Position numbers and translations under genes: made by a program. Source: Cloeon dipterum (taxonomy: Eukaryota; Arthropoda; Insecta; Ephemeroptera; Baetidae). From it: a DNA stretch of 64,000 bases. Shown here piece after piece: positions 1-14,605 of this stretch; the first letter of the stretch is position 1, and each line of letters opens with the position of its first letter. The stretch covers positions 36,263,883-36,327,882 of the forward strand of contig NC_088789.1 in assembly GCF_949628265.1 (NCBI RefSeq), in the 5' to 3' direction. Under the pieces are notes generated by a model. That model had not been told where the DNA came from. It worked only from the letters and a program-made list of their open reading frames with translations, and did no database searches.

Positions 1-74
1 ACACAAGGATTTAAAAATATTTAAGGCAGTTTCCGGGTAAAACTCATGCTTTTGATCTCTACTAAATTATTCTA

Positions 75-3000
75 AATATTATTTTGTCAGTCTACAGCAA
101 TTTTGAACCAATTAGGATGCTCAAAAAAGTTAAAATATAAAAAATTACAATTTTGAATTGGCAGAACTCAGGGTTTAAATAATATTTAAGGCAGTTTACG
201 GGTTAAATACATGCTTGCAAACCCTATTTAATTATTCTAAATATTCATTTTTCAGTCTACAGCAAATTTGAACCAATTCGGATGGTCAAAATTGAAGATA
301 TTAAAAATTGGAATTTCGAAATTGGCCGAACTCAAGTGTTAAAATTTTTTAAGGCAGTTTACGGGATAAATACGTGCTTGCAAACCCTATTTATCTATTC
401 TAAATATTATTTTATCAGTCTACAACAAACTTGAACCAATTTGGATGCTCAAAAATTAAAATAATAAAAATTAGAATTTTGAAATTGGCCGAAATCAAGG
501 ATTTAAAAATATTTAAGGAAGTTTACGGGTTAAATACATGCTTGCAAACCCTATTTAATTATTTTAAATATTCATTTTTCTGCCTACAGCAAATTTGAAC
601 CAATTTGGATGCTCAATAATTAAATTAATAAAAATTAGAATTTTGAAATTGGCCGAACACAAGGATTTAAAAATATTTAAGGCATTTTACGGGTTAAATA
701 CATGCTTTCAAACCTTATTTAATTATTCTTAATATTATTTTGTCAGTCTATAGCAAATTTGAACCAATTAGGATCCTCAAAAATTAAAATAATAAAAATT
801 AGAATTTTGAAATTAGCGGAACTCAAGTGTTAAAATTTTTTAAGGCAGTTTACGGGATAAATACATGTTTGCAAACCCTATTTAATTATTCTAAATATTA
901 TTTTGTCAGTCTACAGCAAATTTGAACCAATAAGGATGCTCAAAAATTAAAATAATAAAAATTAGAACTTTGAAATTGGCCGAACTCAAGTGTTAAAATT
1001 TTTTAAGGCAGTTTACCGGATAAATACATGCTTGCAAACCCTATTTATCTATTCTAAATATTAATTAATCTGTCTAAAGCAAATTTGAACCAATTTGGAT
1101 GCTCAAAAATAAGAATAATAAAAATTAGAATTTTGAAATTTGCCGAACAAATGGTTTTTAAAATATTTAAGGCATTTTACGGATTAAATACATGCTTTCA
1201 AACCCTATTTAATTATTTTAAATATTATTTTGTCAGTCTACAACAAATTTGAACCAATTAAGATGCTCAAAAATTAAAATATTAAAAATTAGAATTTTGA
1301 AATAGGCCGAACTGAAGATTTTAAAAATATTTAAGCAAGTTTACGGGTTAAATACATGCTTGCAAACCATAATTAATTATTCTAAATATTAATTACTTAG
1401 TCTACAGCAAATTTGAACCAATTTGGATGCTCAAAAATTAAAATAATAAAAATTAGAATTTTGAAATTGGCCGAACACAAGGATTTAAAGATATTTAAGG
1501 CAGTTTCCGGGTAAAACTCATGCTTTCGATCTCTACTAAATTATTCTAAATATTATTTTGTCAGTCTACAGCAAATTTGAACCAATTTGGAAGCTCAAAA
1601 ATTTAAATAATAAAAATTAGAATTTGGAAATTGGCCGAACTCAAAGTTTTTAAAATATTTAAGCAAGTTTACGGGTTAAATAAATTCTTGCAAACCCTAT
1701 TTAATTATTCTTAATATTATTTTGTCAGTCTACAGCAATTTTGAACCAATTAGCATGCTCAAAAAAGTTAAAATATAAAAAATTACAATTTTGAATTGGC
1801 AGAACTCAGGGTTTAAATAATATTTAAGGCAGTTTACGGGTTAAATACATGCTTGCAAACCCTATTTAATTATTCTAAATATTCATTTTTCAGTCTACAG
1901 CAAATTTGAACCAATTCGGATGGTCAAAATTGAAGATATTAAAAATTGGAATTTCGAAATTGGCCGAACTCAAGTGTTAAAATTTTTTAAGGCAGTTTAC
2001 GGGATAAATACGTGCTTGCAAACCCTATTTATCTATTCTAAATATTATTTTATCAGTCTACAACAAACTTGAACCAATTTGGATGCTCAAAAATTAAAAT
2101 AATAAAAATTAGAATTTTGAAATTGGCCGAAATCAAGGATTTAAAAATATTTAAGGAAGTTTACGGGTTAAATACATGCTTGCAAACCCTATTTAATTAT
2201 TTTAAATATTCATTTTTCTGCCTACAGCAAATTTGAACCAATTTGGATGCTCAATAATTAAATTAATAAAAATTAGAATTTTGAAATTGGCCGAACACAA
2301 GGATTTAAAAATATTTAAGGCATTTTACGGGTTAAATACATGCTTTCAAACCTTATTTAATTATTCTTAATATTATTTTGTCAGTCTATAGCAAATTTGA
2401 ACCAATTAGGATCCTCAAAAATTAAAATAATAAAAATTAGAATTTTGAAAATAGCGGAACTCAAGTGTTAAAATTTTTTAAGGCAGTTTACGGGATAAAT
2501 ACATGTTTGCAAACCCTATTTAATTATTCTAAATATTATTTTGTCAGTCTACAGCAAATTTGAACCAATAAGGATGCTCAAAAATTAAAATAATAAAAAT
2601 TAGAACTTTGAAATTGGCCGAACTCAAGTGTTAAAATTTTTTAAGGCAGTTTACCGGATAAATACATGCTTGCAAACCCTATTTATCTATTCTAAATATT
2701 AATTAATCTGTCTAAAGCAAATTTGAACCAATTTGGATGCTCAAAAATAAGAATAATAAAAATTAGAATTTTGAAATTTGCCGAACAAATGGTTTTTAAA
2801 ATATTTAAGGCATTTTACGGATTAAATACATGCTTTCAAACCCTATTTAATTATTCTAAATATTATTTTGTCAGTCTACAACAAATTTGAACCAATTAAG
2901 ATGCTCAAAAATTAAAATATTAAAAATTAGAATTTTGAAATAGGCCGAACTGAAGATTTTAAAAATATTTAAGCAAGTTTACGGGTTAAATACATGCTTG

Positions 3001-3230
3001 CAAACCATAATTAATTATTCTAAATATTAATTACTTAGTCTACAGCAAATTTGAACCAATTTGGATGCTCAAAAATTAAAATAATAAAAATTAGAATTTT
3101 GAAATTGGCCGAACACAAGGATTTAAAAATATTTAAGGCAGTTTCCGGGTAAAACTCATGCTTTTGATCTCTACTAAATTATTCTAAATATTATTTTGTC
3201 AGTCTACAGCAAATTTGAACCAATTAGCAT
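75..3230. repeat. 1638-bp higher-order repeat, two copies
   Basis: The variant monomer with AAAAAAGTTAAAATATAA lies at about 121 and 1759, 1638 bp apart, equal to ten monomers. The block between them repeats almost base for base, including the GGATGGTCAAAATTGAAG variant and the TACGTGCTTGC variant. This unit is one monomer out of register with the 3611-bp repeat that follows, so it is a local rearrangement of the same monomer set. Confidence 0.85.
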
Positions 3231-6200
3231 GCTCAAAAAAGTTAAAATATAAAAAATTACAATTTTGAATTGGCAGAACTCAGGGTTTAAATAATATTTA
3301 AGGCAGTTTACGGGTTAAATACATGCTTGCAAACCCTATTTAATTATTCTAAATGTTCATTTTTCACTCTACAGCAAATTTGAACCAATTCGGATGGTCA
3401 AAATTGAAGATATTAAAAATTGGAATTTCGAAATTGGCCGAACTTAAGTGTTAAAATTTTTTAAGGCTGTTTACGGGATAAATACGTGCTTGCAAACCCT
3501 ATTTATCTATTCTAAATATTATTTTTTCAGACTACAACAAATTTGAACCAATTTGGATGCTCAAAAATAAAAATTATAAAAATTAGAATTTTGAAATTGG
3601 CCGAACTTTAGTGTTAAAATTTTTTATGGCAGTTTACGGGATAAATACATGCTTGCAAACCCTAAAATTTATTCTAAATATTATTATTATTTTGTCAGTC
3701 TACAGCAAATTTGAACCAATTAGGATGCTCAAAAATTAAAATATTAAAAATTAGAATTTTGAAATTGGCCGAACACAAGGATTTAAAGATATTTAAGGCA
3801 GTTTCCGGGGAAAACTCATGCTTTTGATCTCTACTAAATTATTCTAAATATTATTTTGTCAGTCTACAGCAAATTTGAACCAATTTGGAAGCTCAAAAAT
3901 TAAAATAATAAAAATTAGAATTTGGAAATTGGCCGAACTCAAAGTTTTTAAAATATTTAAGCAAGTTTACGGGTTAAATAAATTCTTGCAAACCCTATTT
4001 AATTATTCTTAATATTATTTTGTCAGTCTACAGCAATTTTGAACCAATTAGCATGCTCAAAAAAGTTAAAATATAAAAAATTACAATTTTGAATTGGCAG
4101 AACTCAGGGTTTAAATAATATTTAAGGCAGTTTACGGGATAAATACGTGCTTTCAAACCCTATTTATCTATTCTAAATATTATTTTATCAGTCTACAACA
4201 AATTTGAACCAATTTGGATGCTCAAAAATTAAAATAATAAAAATTAGAATTTTGAAATTGGCCGAAATCAAGGTTTTAAAAATATTTAAGGCAGTTTACG
4301 GGTTAAATACATGCTTGCAAACCCTATTTAATTATTCTAAATATTCATTTTTCTGCCTACAGCAAATTTGAACCAATTTGGATGCTCAATAATTAAATTA
4401 ATAAAAATTAGAATTTTGAAATTGGCCGAAATCAAGGATTTAAAAATATTTAAGGAAGTTTACGGGTTAAATACATGCTTGCAAACCCTATTTAATTATT
4501 CTAAATATTCATTTTTCAGTCTACAGCAAATTTGAACCAATTTGGATGCTCAATAATTAAAATATTAAAAATTAGAATTTTGAAATAGGCCGAACTCAAA
4601 GTTTTAAAAATATTTAAGCAAGTTTACGGGTTGAATAAATTCTTGCAAACCCTATTAAATTATTCTAAATATTATTTTGTCAGTCTACAGCAAATTTGAA
4701 CTAATGAGGAAGCTCAAAATTTAAAATATAAAAAATTACAATTTTGAAATTTGCCAAACTGAAGATTTTAAAAATATTTAAGCAAGTTTACGGGTTAAAT
4801 ACATGCTTGCAAACCCTAATTAATTATTCTAAATATTAATTACTTAGTCTACAGCAAATTTGAACCAATTTGGATGCTCAAAAATTAAAATAATAAAAAT
4901 TAGAATTTTGAAATTGGCCGAACTCAAAGTTTTAAAAATATTTAAGGCAGTTTCCGGGTAAAACTCATGCTTTCGATCTCTACTAAATTATTCTAAATAT
5001 TATTTTGTCAGTCTACAGTAAATTTGAACCAATTTGGATGCTCAAAAATTAAAATAAAAAAAATTAGTATTTTGAAATTGGCCGAACTTTAGTGTTAAAA
5101 TTTTTTATGGCAGTTTACGGGATTAATACATGCTTGCAAACCCTATTAATTTATTCTAAATATTATTTTGTCAGTCTACAGCAAATTTGAACCAATTAGG
5201 ATGCTCAAAAATTAAAATAGTAAAAATTAGAATTTTGAAATTGGCCGAACACAAGGATTTAAAGATATTTAAGGCAGTTTCCGGGTAAAACTCATGCTTT
5301 CGATCTCTACTAAATTATTCTAAATATTATTTTGTCAGTCTACAGCAAATTTGAACCAATTTGGAAGCTCAAAAATTTAAATAATAAAAATTAGAATTTG
5401 GAAATTGGCCGAACTCAAAGTTTTTAAAATATTTAAGCAAGTTTACGGGTTAAATAAATTCTTGCAAACCCTATTTAATTATTCTTAATATTATTTTGTC
5501 AGTCTACAGCAATTTTGAACCAATTAGCATGCTCAAAAAAGTTAAAATATAAAAAATTACAATTTTGAATTGGCAGAACTCAGGGTTTAAATAATATTTA
5601 AGGCAGTTTACGGGTTAAATACATGCTTGCAAACCCTATTTAATTATTCTAAATATTCATTTTTCAGTCTACAGCAAATTTGAACCAATTTGGATGCTCA
5701 AAAATTAAAATAATAAAAATTAGAATTTTGAAATTGGCCGAAATCAAGGATTTAAAAATATTTAAGGAAGTTTACGGGTTAAATACATGCTTGCAAACCC
5801 TATTTAATTATTTTAAATATTCATTTTTCTGCCTACAGCAAATTTGAACCAATTTGGATGCTCAATAATTAAATTAATAAAAATTAGAATTTTGAAATTG
5901 GCCGAACACAAGGATTTAAAAATATTTAAGGCATTTTACGGGTTAAATACATGCTTTCAAACCTTATTTAATTATTCTTAATATTATTTTGTCAGTCTAT
6001 AGCAAATTTGAACCAATTAGGATCCTCAAAAATTAAAATAATAAAAATTAGAATTTTGAAAATAGCGGAACTCAAGTGTTAAAATTTTTTAAGGCAGTTT
6101 ACGGGATAAATACATGTTTGCAAACCCTATTTAATTATTCTAAATATTATTTTGTCAGTCTACAGCAAATTTGAACCAATAAGGATGCTCAAAAATTAAA

Positions 6201-9200
6201 ATAATAAAAATTAGAACTTTGAAATTGGCCGAACTCAAGTGTTAAAATTTTTTAAGGCAGTTTACCGGATAAATACATGCTTGCAAACCCTATTTATCTA
6301 TTCTAAATATTAATTAATCTGTCTAAAGCAAATTTGAACCAATTTGGATGCTCAAAAATAAGAATAATAAAAATTAGAATTTTGAAATTTGCCGAACAAA
6401 TGGTTTTTAAAATATTTAAGGCATTTTACGGATTAAATACATGCTTTCAAACCCTATTTAATTATTCTAAATATTATTTTGTCAGTCTACAACAAATTTG
6501 AACCAATTAAGATGCTCAAAAATTAAAATATTAAAAATTAGAATTTTGAAATAGGCCGAACTGAAGATTTTAAAAATATTTAAGCAAGTTTACGGGTTAA
6601 ATACATGCTTGCAAACCATAATTAATTATTCTAAATATTAATTACTTAGTCTACAGCAAATTTGAACCAATTTGGATGCTCAAAAATTAAAATAATAAAA
6701 ATTAGAATTTTGAAATTGGCCGAACACAAGGATTTAAAAATATTTAAGGCAGTTTCCGGGTAAAACTCATGCTTTTGATCTCTACTAAATTATTCTAAAT
6801 ATTATTTTGTCAGTCTACAGCAAATTTGAACCAATTAGCATGCTCAAAAAAGTTAAAATATAAAAAATTACAATTTTGAATTGGCAGAACTCAGGGTTTA
6901 AATAATATTTAAGGCAGTTTACGGGTTAAATACATGCTTGCAAACCCTATTTAATTATTCTAAATGTTCATTTTTCACTCTACAGCAAATTTGAACCAAT
7001 TCGGATGGTCAAAATTGAAGATATTAAAAATTGGAATTTCGAAATTGGCCGAACTTAAGTGTTAAAATTTTTTAAGGCTGTTTACGGGATAAATACGTGC
7101 TTGCAAACCCTATTTATCTATTCTAAATATTATTTTTTCAGACTACAACAAATTTGAACCAATTTGGATGCTCAAAAATAAAAATTATAAAAATTAGAAT
7201 TTTGAAATTGGCCGAACTTTAGTGTTAAAATTTTTTATGGCAGTTTACGGGATAAATACATGCTTGCAAACCCTAAAATTTATTCTAAATATTATTATTA
7301 TTTTGTCAGTCTACAGCAAATTTGAACCAATTAGGATGCTCAAAAATTAAAATATTAAAAATTAGAATTTTGAAATTGGCCGAACACAAGGATTTAAAGA
7401 TATTTAAGGCAGTTTCCGGGGAAAACTCATGCTTTTGATCTCTACTAAATTATTCTAAATATTATTTTGTCAGTCTACAGCAAATTTGAACCAATTTGGA
7501 AGCTCAAAAATTAAAATAATAAAAATTAGAATTTGGAAATTGGCCGAACTCAAAGTTTTTAAAATATTTAAGCAAGTTTACGGGTTAAATAAATTCTTGC
7601 AAACCCTATTTAATTATTCTTAATATTATTTTGTCAGTCTACAGCAATTTTGAACCAATTAGCATGCTCAAAAAAGTTAAAATATAAAAAATTACAATTT
7701 TGAATTGGCAGAACTCAGGGTTTAAATAATATTTAAGGCAGTTTACGGGATAAATACGTGCTTTCAAACCCTATTTATCTATTCTAAATATTATTTTATC
7801 AGTCTACAACAAATTTGAACCAATTTGGATGCTCAAAAATTAAAATAATAAAAATTAGAATTTTGAAATTGGCCGAAATCAAGGTTTTAAAAATATTTAA
7901 GGCAGTTTACGGGTTAAATACATGCTTGCAAACCCTATTTAATTATTCTAAATATTCATTTTTCTGCCTACAGCAAATTTGAACCAATTTGGATGCTCAA
8001 TAATTAAATTAATAAAAATTAGAATTTTGAAATTGGCCGAAATCAAGGATTTAAAAATATTTAAGGAAGTTTACGGGTTAAATACATGCTTGCAAACCCT
8101 ATTTAATTATTCTAAATATTCATTTTTCAGTCTACAGCAAATTTGAACCAATTTGGATGCTCAATAATTAAAATATTAAAAATTAGAATTTTGAAATAGG
8201 CCGAACTCAAAGTTTTAAAAATATTTAAGCAAGTTTACGGGTTGAATAAATTCTTGCAAACCCTATTAAATTATTCTAAATATTATTTTGTCAGTCTACA
8301 GCAAATTTGAACTAATGAGGAAGCTCAAAATTTAAAATATAAAAAATTACAATTTTGAAATTTGCCAAACTGAAGATTTTAAAAATATTTAAGCAAGTTT
8401 ACGGGTTAAATACATGCTTGCAAACCCTAATTAATTATTCTAAATATTAATTACTTAGTCTACAGCAAATTTGAACCAATTTGGATGCTCAAAAATTAAA
8501 ATAATAAAAATTAGAATTTTGAAATTGGCCGAACTCAAAGTTTTAAAAATATTTAAGGCAGTTTCCGGGTAAAACTCATGCTTTCGATCTCTACTAAATT
8601 ATTCTAAATATTATTTTGTCAGTCTACAGTAAATTTGAACCAATTTGGATGCTCAAAAATTAAAATAAAAAAAATTAGTATTTTGAAATTGGCCGAACTT
8701 TAGTGTTAAAATTTTTTATGGCAGTTTACGGGATTAATACATGCTTGCAAACCCTATTAATTTATTCTAAATATTATTTTGTCAGTCTACAGCAAATTTG
8801 AACCAATTAGGATGCTCAAAAATTAAAATAGTAAAAATTAGAATTTTGAAATTGGCCGAACACAAGGATTTAAAGATATTTAAGGCAGTTTCCGGGTAAA
8901 ACTCATGCTTTCGATCTCTACTAAATTATTCTAAATATTATTTTGTCAGTCTACAGCAAATTTGAACCAATTTGGAAGCTCAAAAATTTAAATAATAAAA
9001 ATTAGAATTTGGAAATTGGCCGAACTCAAAGTTTTTAAAATATTTAAGCAAGTTTACGGGTTAAATAAATTCTTGCAAACCCTATTTAATTATTCTTAAT
9101 ATTATTTTGTCAGTCTACAGCAATTTTGAACCAATTAGCATGCTCAAAAAAGTTAAAATATAAAAAATTACAATTTTGAATTGGCAGAACTCAGGGTTTA

Positions 9201-12200
9201 AATAATATTTAAGGCAGTTTACGGGTTAAATACATGCTTGCAAACCCTATTTAATTATTCTAAATATTCATTTTTCAGTCTACAGCAAATTTGAACCAAT
9301 TTGGATGCTCAAAAATTAAAATAATAAAAATTAGAATTTTGAAATTGGCCGAAATCAAGGATTTAAAAATATTTAAGGAAGTTTACGGGTTAAATACATG
9401 CTTGCAAACCCTATTTAATTATTTTAAATATTCATTTTTCTGCCTACAGCAAATTTGAACCAATTTGGATGCTCAATAATTAAATTAATAAAAATTAGAA
9501 TTTTGAAATTGGCCGAACACAAGGATTTAAAAATATTTAAGGCATTTTACGGGTTAAATACATGCTTTCAAACCTTATTTAATTATTCTTAATATTATTT
9601 TGTCAGTCTATAGCAAATTTGAACCAATTAGGATCCTCAAAAATTAAAATAATAAAAATTAGAATTTTGAAAATAGCGGAACTCAAGTGTTAAAATTTTT
9701 TAAGGCAGTTTACGGGATAAATACATGTTTGCAAACCCTATTTAATTATTCTAAATATTATTTTGTCAGTCTACAGCAAATTTGAACCAATAAGGATGCT
9801 CAAAAATTAAAATAATAAAAATTAGAACTTTGAAATTGGCCGAACTCAAGTGTTAAAATTTTTTAAGGCAGTTTACCGGATAAATACATGCTTGCAAACC
9901 CTATTTATCTATTCTAAATATTAATTAATCTGTCTAAAGCAAATTTGAACCAATTTGGATGCTCAAAAATAAGAATAATAAAAATTAGAATTTTGAAATT
10001 TGCCGAACAAATGGTTTTTAAAATATTTAAGGCATTTTACGGATTAAATACATGCTTTCAAACCCTATTTAATTATTCTAAATATTATTTTGTCAGTCTA
10101 CAACAAATTTGAACCAATTAAGATGCTCAAAAATTAAAATATTAAAAATTAGAATTTTGAAATAGGCCGAACTGAAGATTTTAAAAATATTTAAGCAAGT
10201 TTACGGGTTAAATACATGCTTGCAAACCATAATTAATTATTCTAAATATTAATTACTTAGTCTACAGCAAATTTGAACCAATTTGGATGCTCAAAAATTA
10301 AAATAATAAAAATTAGAATTTTGAAATTGGCCGAACACAAGGATTTAAAAATATTTAAGGCAGTTTCCGGGTAAAACTCATGCTTTTGATCTCTACTAAA
10401 TTATTCTAAATATTATTTTGTCAGTCTACAGCAATTTTGAACCAATTAGGATGCTCAAAAAAGTTAAAATATAAAAAATTACAATTTTGAATTGGCAGAA
10501 CTCAGGGTTTAAATAATATTTAAGGCAGTTTACGGGTTAAATACATGCTTGCAAACCCTATTTAATTATTCTAAATATTCATTTTTCACTCTACAGCAAA
10601 TTTGAACCAATTCGGATGGTCAAAATTGAAGATATTAAAAATTGGAATTTCGAAATTGGCCGAACTTAAGTGTTAAAATTTTTTAAGGCTGTTTACGGGA
10701 TAAATACGTGCTTGCAAACCCTATTTATCTATTCTAAATATTATTTTTTCAGTCTACAACAAATTTGAACCAATTTGGATGCTCAAAAATAAAAATAATA
10801 AAAATTAGAATTTTGAAATTGGCCGAACTTTAGTGTTAAAATTTTTTATGGCAGTTTACGGGATAAATACATGCTTGCAAACCCTAAAATTTATTCTAAA
10901 TATTATTATTATTTTGTCAGTCTACAGCAAATTTGAACCAATTAGGATGCTCAAAAATTAAAATATTAAAAATTAGAATTTTGAAATTGGCCGAACACAA
11001 GGATTTAAAGATATTTAAGGCAGTTTCCGGGGAAAACTCATGCTTTTGATCTCTACTAAATTATTCTAAATATTATTTTGTCAGTCTACAGCAAATTTGA
11101 ACCAATTTGGAAGCTCAAAAATTAAAATAATAAAAATTAGAATTTGGAAATTGGCCGAACTCAAAGTTTTTAAAATATTTAAGCAAGTTTACGGGTTAAA
11201 TAAATTCTTGCAAACCCTATTTAATTATTCTTAATATTATTTTGTCAGTCTACAGCAATTTTGAACCAATTAGCATGCTCAAAAAAGTTAAAATATAAAA
11301 AATTACAATTTTGAATTGGCAGAACTCAGGGTTTAAATAATATTTAAGGCAGTTTACGGGATAAATACGTGCTTTCAAACCCTATTTATCTATTCTAAAT
11401 ATTATTTTATCAGTCTACAACAAATTTGAACCAATTTGGATGCTCAAAAATTAAAATAATAAAAATTAGAATTTTGAAATTGGCCGAAATCAAGGTTTTA
11501 AAAATATTTAAGGCAGTTTACGGGTTAAATACATGCTTGCAAACCCTATTTAATTATTCTAAATATTCATTTTTCTGCCTACAGCAAATTTGAACCAATT
11601 TGGATGCTCAATAATTAAATTAATAAAAATTAGAATTTTGAAATTGGCCGAACACAAGGATTTAAAAATATTTAAGGAAGTTTACGGGTTAAATACATGC
11701 TTGCAAACCCTATTTAATTATTCTAAATATTCATTTTTCAGTCTACAGCAAATTTGAACCAATTTGGATGCTCAATAATTAAAATATTAAAAATTAGAAT
11801 TTTGAAATAGGCCGAACTCAAAGTTTTAAAAATATTTAAGCAAGTTTACGGGTTGAATAAATTCTTGCAAACCCTATTAAATTATTCTAAATATTATTTT
11901 GTCAGTCTACAGCAAATTTGAACTAATGAGGAAGCTCAAAATTTAAAATATAAAAAATTACAATTTTGAAATTTGCCAAACTGAAGATTTTAAAAATATT
12001 TAAGCAAGTTTACGGGTTAAATACATGCTTGCAAACCCTAATTAATTATTCTAAATATTAATTACTTAGTCTACAGCAAATTTGAACCAATTTGGATGCT
12101 CAAAAATTAAAATAATAAAAATTAGAATTTTGAAATTGGCCGAACTCAAAGTTTTAAAAATATTTAAGGCAGTTTCCGGGTAAAACTCATGCTTTCGATC

Positions 12201-12310
12201 TCTACTAAATTATTCTAAATATTATTTTGTCAGTCTACAGTAAATTTGAACCAATTTGGATGCTCAAAAATTAAAATAAAAAAAATTAGTATCTTGAAAT
12301 TGGCCGAACT
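2070..12310. repeat. 3611-bp higher-order repeat, about 2.8 copies
   Basis: Marker monomers recur at exactly 3611 bp: AAAAAAGTTAAAATATAA at 3233, 6844 and 10455; the same word in another slot at 4056, 7668 and 11279; and GGCCGAAATCAAGG from 2121 to 5732 to 9343. One unit is 22 monomers. The copies differ by scattered substitutions only, so they amplified recently as a block. Register is lost on the left near 2070 and on the right near 12310, where the 12290-12420 monomer is a chimera of two types. Confidence 0.93.
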
Positions 12311-14605
12311 CAAGTGTTAAAATTTTTTAAGGCAGTTTACGGGATAAATACGTGCTTGCAAACCCTATTTATCTATTCTAAATATTATTTTATCAGTCTA
12401 CAACAAACTTGAACCAATTAGAATGCTCAAAAATTAAAATATTAAAAATTAGAATTTTGAAATTGGCCGAACACAAGGATTTAAAGATATTTAAGGCAGT
12501 TTCCGGGGAAAACTCATGCTTTTGATCTCTACTAAATTATTCTAAATATTATTTTGTCAGTCTACAGCAAATTTGAACCAATTTGGAAGCTCAAAAATTA
12601 AAATAATAAAAATTAGAATTTGGAAATTGGCCGAACTCAAAGTTTTTAAAATATTTAAGCAAGTTTACGGGTTAAATAAATTCTTGCAAACCCTATTTAA
12701 TTATTTTTAATATTATTTTGTCAGTCTACAGCAATTTTGAACCAATTAGCATGCTCAAAAAAGTTAAAATATAAAAAATTACAATTTTGAATTGGCAGAA
12801 CTCAGGGTTTAAATAATATTTAAGGCAGTTTACGGGTTAAATACATGCTTGCAAACCCTATTTAATTATTCTAAATATTCATTTTTCAGTCTACAGCAAA
12901 TTTGAACCAATTCGGATGGTCAAAATTGAAGATATTAAAAATTGGAATTTCGAATTTGGCCGAACTCAAGTGTTAAAATTTTTTAAGGCAGTTTACGGGA
13001 TAAATACGTGCTTGCAAACCCTATTTATCTATTCTAAATATTATTTTGTCAGTCTACAACAAATTTGAACCAATTTGGATGCTCAAAAATTAAAATAATA
13101 AAAATTAGAATTTTGAAATTGGCCGAAATCAAGGTTTTAAAAATATTTAAGGCAGTTTACGGGTTAAATACATGCTTGCAAACCCTATTTAATTATTCTA
13201 AATATTCATTTTCAGCCTACAGCAAATTTGAACCAATTTTGATGCTCAATAATTAAATTAATAAAAATCAGAATTTTGAAATTAGCCGAACACAAGGATT
13301 TAAAAATATATAAGGAAGTTTACGGGTTAAATACATGCTTGCAAACCCTATTTAATTATTCTAAATATTCATTTTTCAGTCTACAGCAAATTTGAACCAA
13401 TTTGGATGCTCAATAATTAAAATATTAAAAATTTGAATTTTGAAATTGTCCGAACTCAAAGTTTTAAAAATATTTAAGCAAGTTTACGGGTTAAATAAAT
13501 TCTTGCAAACCCTATTTAATTATTCTTAATATTATTTTGTCAGTCTACAGCAAATTTGAACCAATTTGGATGCTCAAAAATTAAAATATTAAAAATTAGA
13601 ATTTTGAAATTAGCCGAACTCAAAGTTTTAAAAATATTTAAGGCAGTTTTAGGGTAAAATTCATGTTTGCAAACCCTATTTAATTATTCTAAATATTATT
13701 TTGTCAGTCTACAGCAAATTTGAACCAATAAGGATGCTCAAAAATAAACATAATAAAAATTAGAACTTTGAAATTGGCTGAACTCAAGTGTTAAAATTTT
13801 TTAAGGCAGTTTACCGGATAAATACATGCTTGCAAACCCTATTTATCTATTCTAAATATTAATTAATCTGTCTAAAGCAAATTTGAACCAATTTGGATGC
13901 TCAAATATAAGAATAATAAAAATTAGAATTTTGAAATTTGCCGAACAAATGGTTTTAAAAATATTTAAGGCATTTTACGGGTTAAATACATGCTTTCAAA
14001 CCTTATTTAATTATTCTTAATATTATTTTGTCAGTCTACAGCAAATTTGAACCAAGTAGGATGCTCAAAAATTAAAATAGTAAATATTAGAATTTTAAAA
14101 TTTGCCGAACAAATGGTTTTAAAAAGATTTAAGGCATTTTACGGGATAAATACATGCTTTCAAACCTTATTTAATTATTCCGAATTATATTTTGTCAGTC
14201 TACAGCAAATTTGAACCAATTAGGATGCTCAAAAAAGTTAAAATATAAAAATTTACAATTTTGAATTGGCCGAACTCAGGGTGTTAATAATATTTAAGCA
14301 AGTTTACGGGTTAAATACATGCTTGCAAACCCTATTTAATTATTCTAAATATTCATTTTTCAGTCTACAGCAAATTTGAACCAATTTGGATGCTCAAAAA
14401 TTAAAATATTACAAAATAGAATTTTGAAATAAGCCAAACTCAAAGTTTTAAAAATATTAAAGGCAGTTTAAGGGTTAAATACATGCTTGCAAACCATATT
14501 TATTTATTCTAAATATTATTTTGTCATTATATAGCAAATTTGAACCAATTAGGATGGTCAAAAATCAAGATATTAAAAATTAGAATTTTGAAATTGGCCG
14601 AACTC
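12311..14605. repeat. Satellite segment homologous to the right array
   Basis: This end of the left array does not follow the 3611-bp register. It aligns with the right-hand array at a constant offset of 11094 bp, for example 13065 with 24159 and 13651 with 24745. It therefore belongs to the 3607-bp family, and the insert at 14606 sits inside that family rather than between two families. Confidence 0.88.

Larger units (their letters stand above)
1..14605. repeat. Left satellite array, 163-164 bp monomer
   Basis: The whole stretch is a head-to-tail AT-rich tandem repeat. The word GCTTGCAAAC recurs at 213, 376 and 540, and its variant GCTTTCAAAC at 704, giving a monomer of 163-164 bp. Every monomer carries GGCAGTTTACGGG, GCAAACCCTATT, CAGTCTACAGCAAATTTGAA and TTTTGAAATTGGCCGAAC with small changes. 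Neighbouring monomers differ more than monomers several kilobases apart, the signature of higher-order repeats. No gene is present: open frames here are chance results of the repeat. The array runs off the left edge and stops abruptly at GGCCGAACTC, where the 4.5 kb insert begins. Pericentromeric or other constitutive heterochromatin is a reasonable inference; no centromere-specific motif was seen. Confidence 0.97.

Noticed and set aside
1..14605. CRISPR-like repeat array
   Set aside because: Repeats are contiguous 163-bp monomers with no short-repeat and unique-spacer structure, in animal DNA.
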